From an uncultured Lachnospiraceae bacterium (GTDB lineage: Bacteria; Bacillota; Clostridia; Lachnospirales; Lachnospiraceae): DNA of 7,809 nucleotides. The translations under genes were made by a program, and so were the position numbers. This document shows, in pieces, positions 6,067-7,809 of the stretch. Every line of letters begins with the position of its first letter. The first letter of the stretch is position 1. The notes under the pieces are model-generated. The model saw nothing but the letters and a program-made list of their open reading frames with translations. It ran no database searches and was not told the DNA's origin. The stretch lies in assembly GCA_934320895.1 (NCBI GenBank), contig CAKRFY010000058.1, forward strand, positions 1 to 7,809. Reading direction: 5' to 3'.

Positions 6067-6081
6067 GAGGACTATAATATT

Positions 6082-6519
6082 TTGAAGCATAAAGCAGCCC
6101 GGAAGTATCTTCGTCAGGTTAGGCGATTATACAGGGGCAAGTCAAAATCAAAAAAACAGTTTATGCATGAGTTAGAAGATGCTCTTTTGTGTTTTTTAGA
6201 AGAACATCCTCAAGCAACATATTCTGATTTGACCGATGAATTTGGTCATCCGTCAGAAATTAAGGAGTTACTTTCTTTCCACACAGTCTGTGAATTACGC
6301 AAAAGAAATATGATTTTGTATTGGGCAGTCACTATATTATGCTCTATAGCTGTTGTGATAGTTTTGTTTTTTACTATTAAGCATATATTGTTCATGTACG
6401 ACTATTCCAATGGATATTACATAGAGCAGTACGAAAATAATGAAAAAGATACAGACAACATAAATCCCATCACAAAAGCAACAAACCAACCTTTAGAGAA
6501 TCATCAAACATTTGATTAG
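6082..6519 (+). CDS. HAAS/DUF1700-like single-pass membrane protein
   Basis: This 145-aa protein starts at TTG 6082 with AGGAGG 11 bases upstream; no other start keeps the basic first helix. Residues 1-65 are a charged helical domain (KYLRQVRRLYRGKSKSKKQF, then FLEEHPQATYSDLTDEFGHP and EIKELL). This is the pattern of HAAS/DUF1700-type domains: an N-terminal helix pair, an acidic turn and an FG-P-EI-LL motif. One membrane segment spans about 77-99, followed by an extracellular tail of about 45 residues rich in Asn, Glu and Thr. HAAS proteins are known partners of PadR-type regulators and are thought to pass membrane signals to them. It follows the PadR gene directly, and its tail ends a few bases before the secreted protein's start. 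The exact Pfam family (DUF1700 or DUF6120-like) needs a profile search. Confidence 0.75.
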   Translation: MKHKAARKYLRQVRRLYRGKSKSKKQFMHELEDALLCFLEEHPQATYSDLTDEFGHPSEIKELLSFHTVCELRKRNMILYWAVTILCSIAVVIVLFFTIKHILFMYDYSNGYYIEQYENNEKDTDNINPITKATNQPLENHQTFD

Positions 6520-6529
6520 GAGAAAAAAA

Positions 6530-7030
6530 ATGAATAAACATATAGGATTTCTCGCAATTTTAAGTTTTGTAGTAACAACAGTTATTGCATTAACTTCAAC
6601 AAATTGTAACGCAGCCACGAAAACATCTAACCAACAATGTGAAATTATTTATGATGAATACGGCGGATACTATGTCGAAACTATGGAGTCTCCTGATATT
6701 GTTCCAATACCAACTACATGTGTATCTACACTATCAGCCCCCCAAGTCATTCCCATCTCGAAGACTAAATCAATAACGTATTATAATTCAAATAACACTT
6801 TATGTTGGAAGTATTCGCTAACTGCAACTTTTAACTTAAAAGAGGGTACAAATGTATCATACAAATCATCAAAAGCCTCTTTAAGCAATGATAATTCATG
6901 GAATTGTGTAAGCGAGCATCATTCCGGATCTGGTGGAACAGCTAATGGAACCATAAAGATGCAAACTACTGGTAAAACAATTTCAAAAACCGTGACCATT
7001 AAATGTGATAAAAATGGTAATTTCAGTTAA
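6530..7030 (+). CDS. Small secreted protein with signal peptide
   Basis: This 166-aa protein starts at ATG 6530, which has AGGAG seven bases upstream; an in-frame start at 6512 would overlap the preceding gene and spoil the signal peptide. Residues 1-28 are a typical signal peptide (MNKH, a hydrophobic core 5-22, then TNCNA with likely cleavage after A28 or A29). The C26 is not in a lipobox. The mature part of about 138 residues has cysteines at 37, 64, 92, 126 and 159. Its C-terminal half has WKYSLTATFNL, NDNSWNCVSEHHSGSGGTA and TVTIKCDKNGNFS. This resembles a beta-sandwich domain of small secreted Firmicutes proteins that end in a C-x-x-NGN-x-S pattern (recalled, unnamed). It has no cell-wall sorting signal. 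Lying between two HAAS-like membrane proteins, it may be a ligand or sensor for them (inference). Confidence 0.82.
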   Translation: MNKHIGFLAILSFVVTTVIALTSTNCNAATKTSNQQCEIIYDEYGGYYVETMESPDIVPIPTTCVSTLSAPQVIPISKTKSITYYNSNNTLCWKYSLTATFNLKEGTNVSYKSSKASLSNDNSWNCVSEHHSGSGGTANGTIKMQTTGKTISKTVTIKCDKNGNFS

Positions 7031-7045
7031 AATAGGGAGATAATC

Positions 7046-7366
7046 ATGTTAAGCAAACACCAAATTAGCAAAGTTGTACGGCAGGTATATCCAATAGGAA
7101 TGTTTTCATTTATTGAGCAAAGGCGATTGCGCAAATTACTTTTTGAAGACATAAAAAACTATTTGGATGAATATCCTAATACATCTTATGATGAATTAAT
7201 CGCACATTATGTCGATTCTCCTCAAACCGTATTTGACAACCGAGAACAATTGTATATAAAATCTCATATATATGTGCTAATTGTAATTGCTTTAATAATT
7301 ATTCTTTTTTGTGTAATTTTATACGCAATTTCAAACAATTTCACCCCTCCCACATACTATTTTTGA
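7046..7366 (+). CDS. Second HAAS-like single-pass membrane protein
   Basis: This 106-aa protein starts at ATG 7046 with GGGAG upstream, 15 bp after the secreted protein gene. The N-terminal domain (1-68) is helical and basic, with FEDIKNYLDEYPNTSYDELIAHYVDSP. That matches, position for position in style, the FLEEHPQATYSDLTDEFGHP region of the upstream membrane protein, so the two look like paralogues. One membrane segment covers about 73-95. The extracellular tail is only about ten residues (NNFTPPTYYF), much shorter than that of its paralogue. It ends the operon, with a strong hairpin about 20 bases downstream. It probably works with the PadR regulator and the first HAAS-like protein; its exact role is unknown. 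Confidence 0.78.
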   Translation: MLSKHQISKVVRQVYPIGMFSFIEQRRLRKLLFEDIKNYLDEYPNTSYDELIAHYVDSPQTVFDNREQLYIKSHIYVLIVIALIIILFCVILYAISNNFTPPTYYF

Positions 7367-7388
7367 CTATTATAAATTTTGATATTTC

Positions 7389-7424
7389 AAGAGATTCCGT
7401 CTTAATCATCAGACAGAATCTCTT
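7389..7424. terminator. Hairpin, probable terminator of the PadR operon
   Basis: AAGAGATTCCGTCT (7389-7402) pairs with AGACAGAATCTCTT (7411-7424): 14 pairs with one mismatch and an 8-base loop. The U-run after it is weak on the plus strand (TTT then ATC) and absent on the minus strand. It is placed 22 bp after the last plus-strand gene. It may act in both directions, since the minus-strand remnant's stop codon lies in the loop edge. Confidence 0.6.
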
Positions 7425-7680
7425 TATCTATATCACTTCCATCCTCCAACCACATCGCCTTTTTCTGCAACACCTGTCCTTCCTCAATCTCTGGACGGAT
7501 GATCGACTTTATCACCTCTTCCGGAACCTATGCCTGCAGCAGATCTCTTATCACATCTCTTGCTATCTGACCGATCCACTCGGAAGCATAAATGTCAAAA
7601 AGTGTCAGCGAATCAAAGTTTTCTACAAACCATGCTTTCCATTCTGCTTCCTTCCGTTCTTTCTCGGCATAAAGAGCAGA
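7402..7680 (-). pseudogene. Broken reading frame of unknown family
   Basis: One minus-strand frame stays coding-like for about 92 codons. It begins SALYAEKERKEAEWKAW, continues with FDIYASEWIGQIARDVIRDL, passes an in-frame TAG at 7530-7528, and continues as VPEEVIKSIIRPEIEEGQ to an acidic end LEDGSDIDKEILSDD and TAA at 7404-7402. A second TAG lies at 7683-7681, and nothing coding-like is visible upstream of it. It is helical and charged. I do not recognise the family; plasmid or phage-related origin is possible but unsupported. Clean framing on both sides of the stop suggests recent decay of a larger gene. This remnant fills most of the 416-bp stretch between the PadR operon and the last promoter. 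Confidence 0.5.
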
Positions 7681-7727
7681 CTATATCATGCTAGTGTAGT
7701 GTATCATTCATAAACAGTAAAATAATA

Positions 7728-7770
7728 TTGGCCTGTCAAACCGTTTTATGGTATACTATAAAAAAAACGG
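7728..7770 (+). promoter_or_regulatory. Promoter with overlapping palindromic operator
   Basis: An extended -10 (TGGTATACT, hexamer 7752-7757) has a weak -35 TTGGCC (7728-7733) 18 bases upstream. The -10 lies in a palindrome, TTTTATGGTATACTATAAAA (7744-7763), with one mismatched pair. CCG (7741-7743) and CGG (7768-7770) lie further out. This is a typical site for an autoregulating dimeric repressor of the next gene. Confidence 0.55.
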
Positions 7771-7782
7771 CGGTGATTTGAA

Positions 7783-7809
7783 ATGGCAAGACCAAAAAAA
7801 TATAATATT
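7783..7809 (+). CDS. Start of a gene cut by the window edge
   Basis: ATG at 7783 has GGTG about eight bases upstream and begins MARPKKYNI, running off the end of the window. Beginnings of this kind (M-A-R-P-K/R-K) are common in TetR-type regulators, and the palindrome over the promoter would fit, but nine residues cannot identify it. Confidence 0.5.

Noticed and set aside
7684..7707. TATCAT direct repeat pair
   Set aside because: Six-base repeats in AT-rich DNA are expected by chance, and nothing nearby gives them a role.
7309..7713. 134-codon plus-strand open frame
   Set aside because: It overlaps the second HAAS-like gene in another frame, has no ribosome binding site, and runs antisense to the coding-like minus-strand remnant.
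1..7809. CRISPR array, tRNA or rRNA
   Set aside because: No regularly spaced repeats and no tRNA or rRNA-like conserved segments were seen; the only long repeat is the 210-bp transposase duplication.

Overview
The window is AT-rich with compact genes, strong GGAGG-type ribosome binding sites and several TTG/GTG starts. Protein families are typical of low-GC Firmicutes, most likely a gut Clostridia/Lachnospiraceae species (inference from style and families; no marker gene is present). It looks like an accessory region: transposon fragments, broken genes and an uncharacterised transport/signalling locus.

Layout. (1) 1-210 is a fragment of an insertion-sequence transposase gene, identical over 210 bp to 5017-5226. 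(2) 216-647, minus strand, is a decayed and chimeric heavy-metal P-type ATPase: a Zn/Cd-type transmembrane piece joined to a CopA-type C-terminus. (3) 731-4823, minus strand, is a tight six-gene operon. In transcription order it encodes a membrane-anchored extracytoplasmic protein, three polytopic permeases of about 240-270 aa, an ABC ATPase of the BcrA/lantibiotic-exporter type, and a second membrane-anchored extracytoplasmic protein. (4) 4850-5546 is an internally deleted insertion sequence of about 0.7 kb. It keeps short inverted ends, its own promoter and only the zinc-ribbon N-terminus of the transposase. (5) 5704-7366, plus strand, is a second operon: a PadR-family regulator, a HAAS/DUF1700-like membrane protein, a secreted protein, and a second HAAS-like membrane protein. 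(6) 7367-7809 holds a hairpin, a broken minus-strand reading frame, and a promoter with a palindrome leading into a gene cut off by the window edge.

How it may work together (inference). The two operons diverge from a shared control region at about 5549-5663. PadR proteins often pair with HAAS membrane proteins, so the right-hand operon could sense an envelope or peptide signal and control the divergent ABC transporter. The element sits between the best candidate promoter of the transporter operon (TTGACA-18-TACTAT, minus strand) and its first gene, where only about 26 bp remain on the gene side. The transporter may therefore now be silenced, rewired or dependent on read-through. Directly repeated transposase segments bracket the operon, so recombination between them could delete it.
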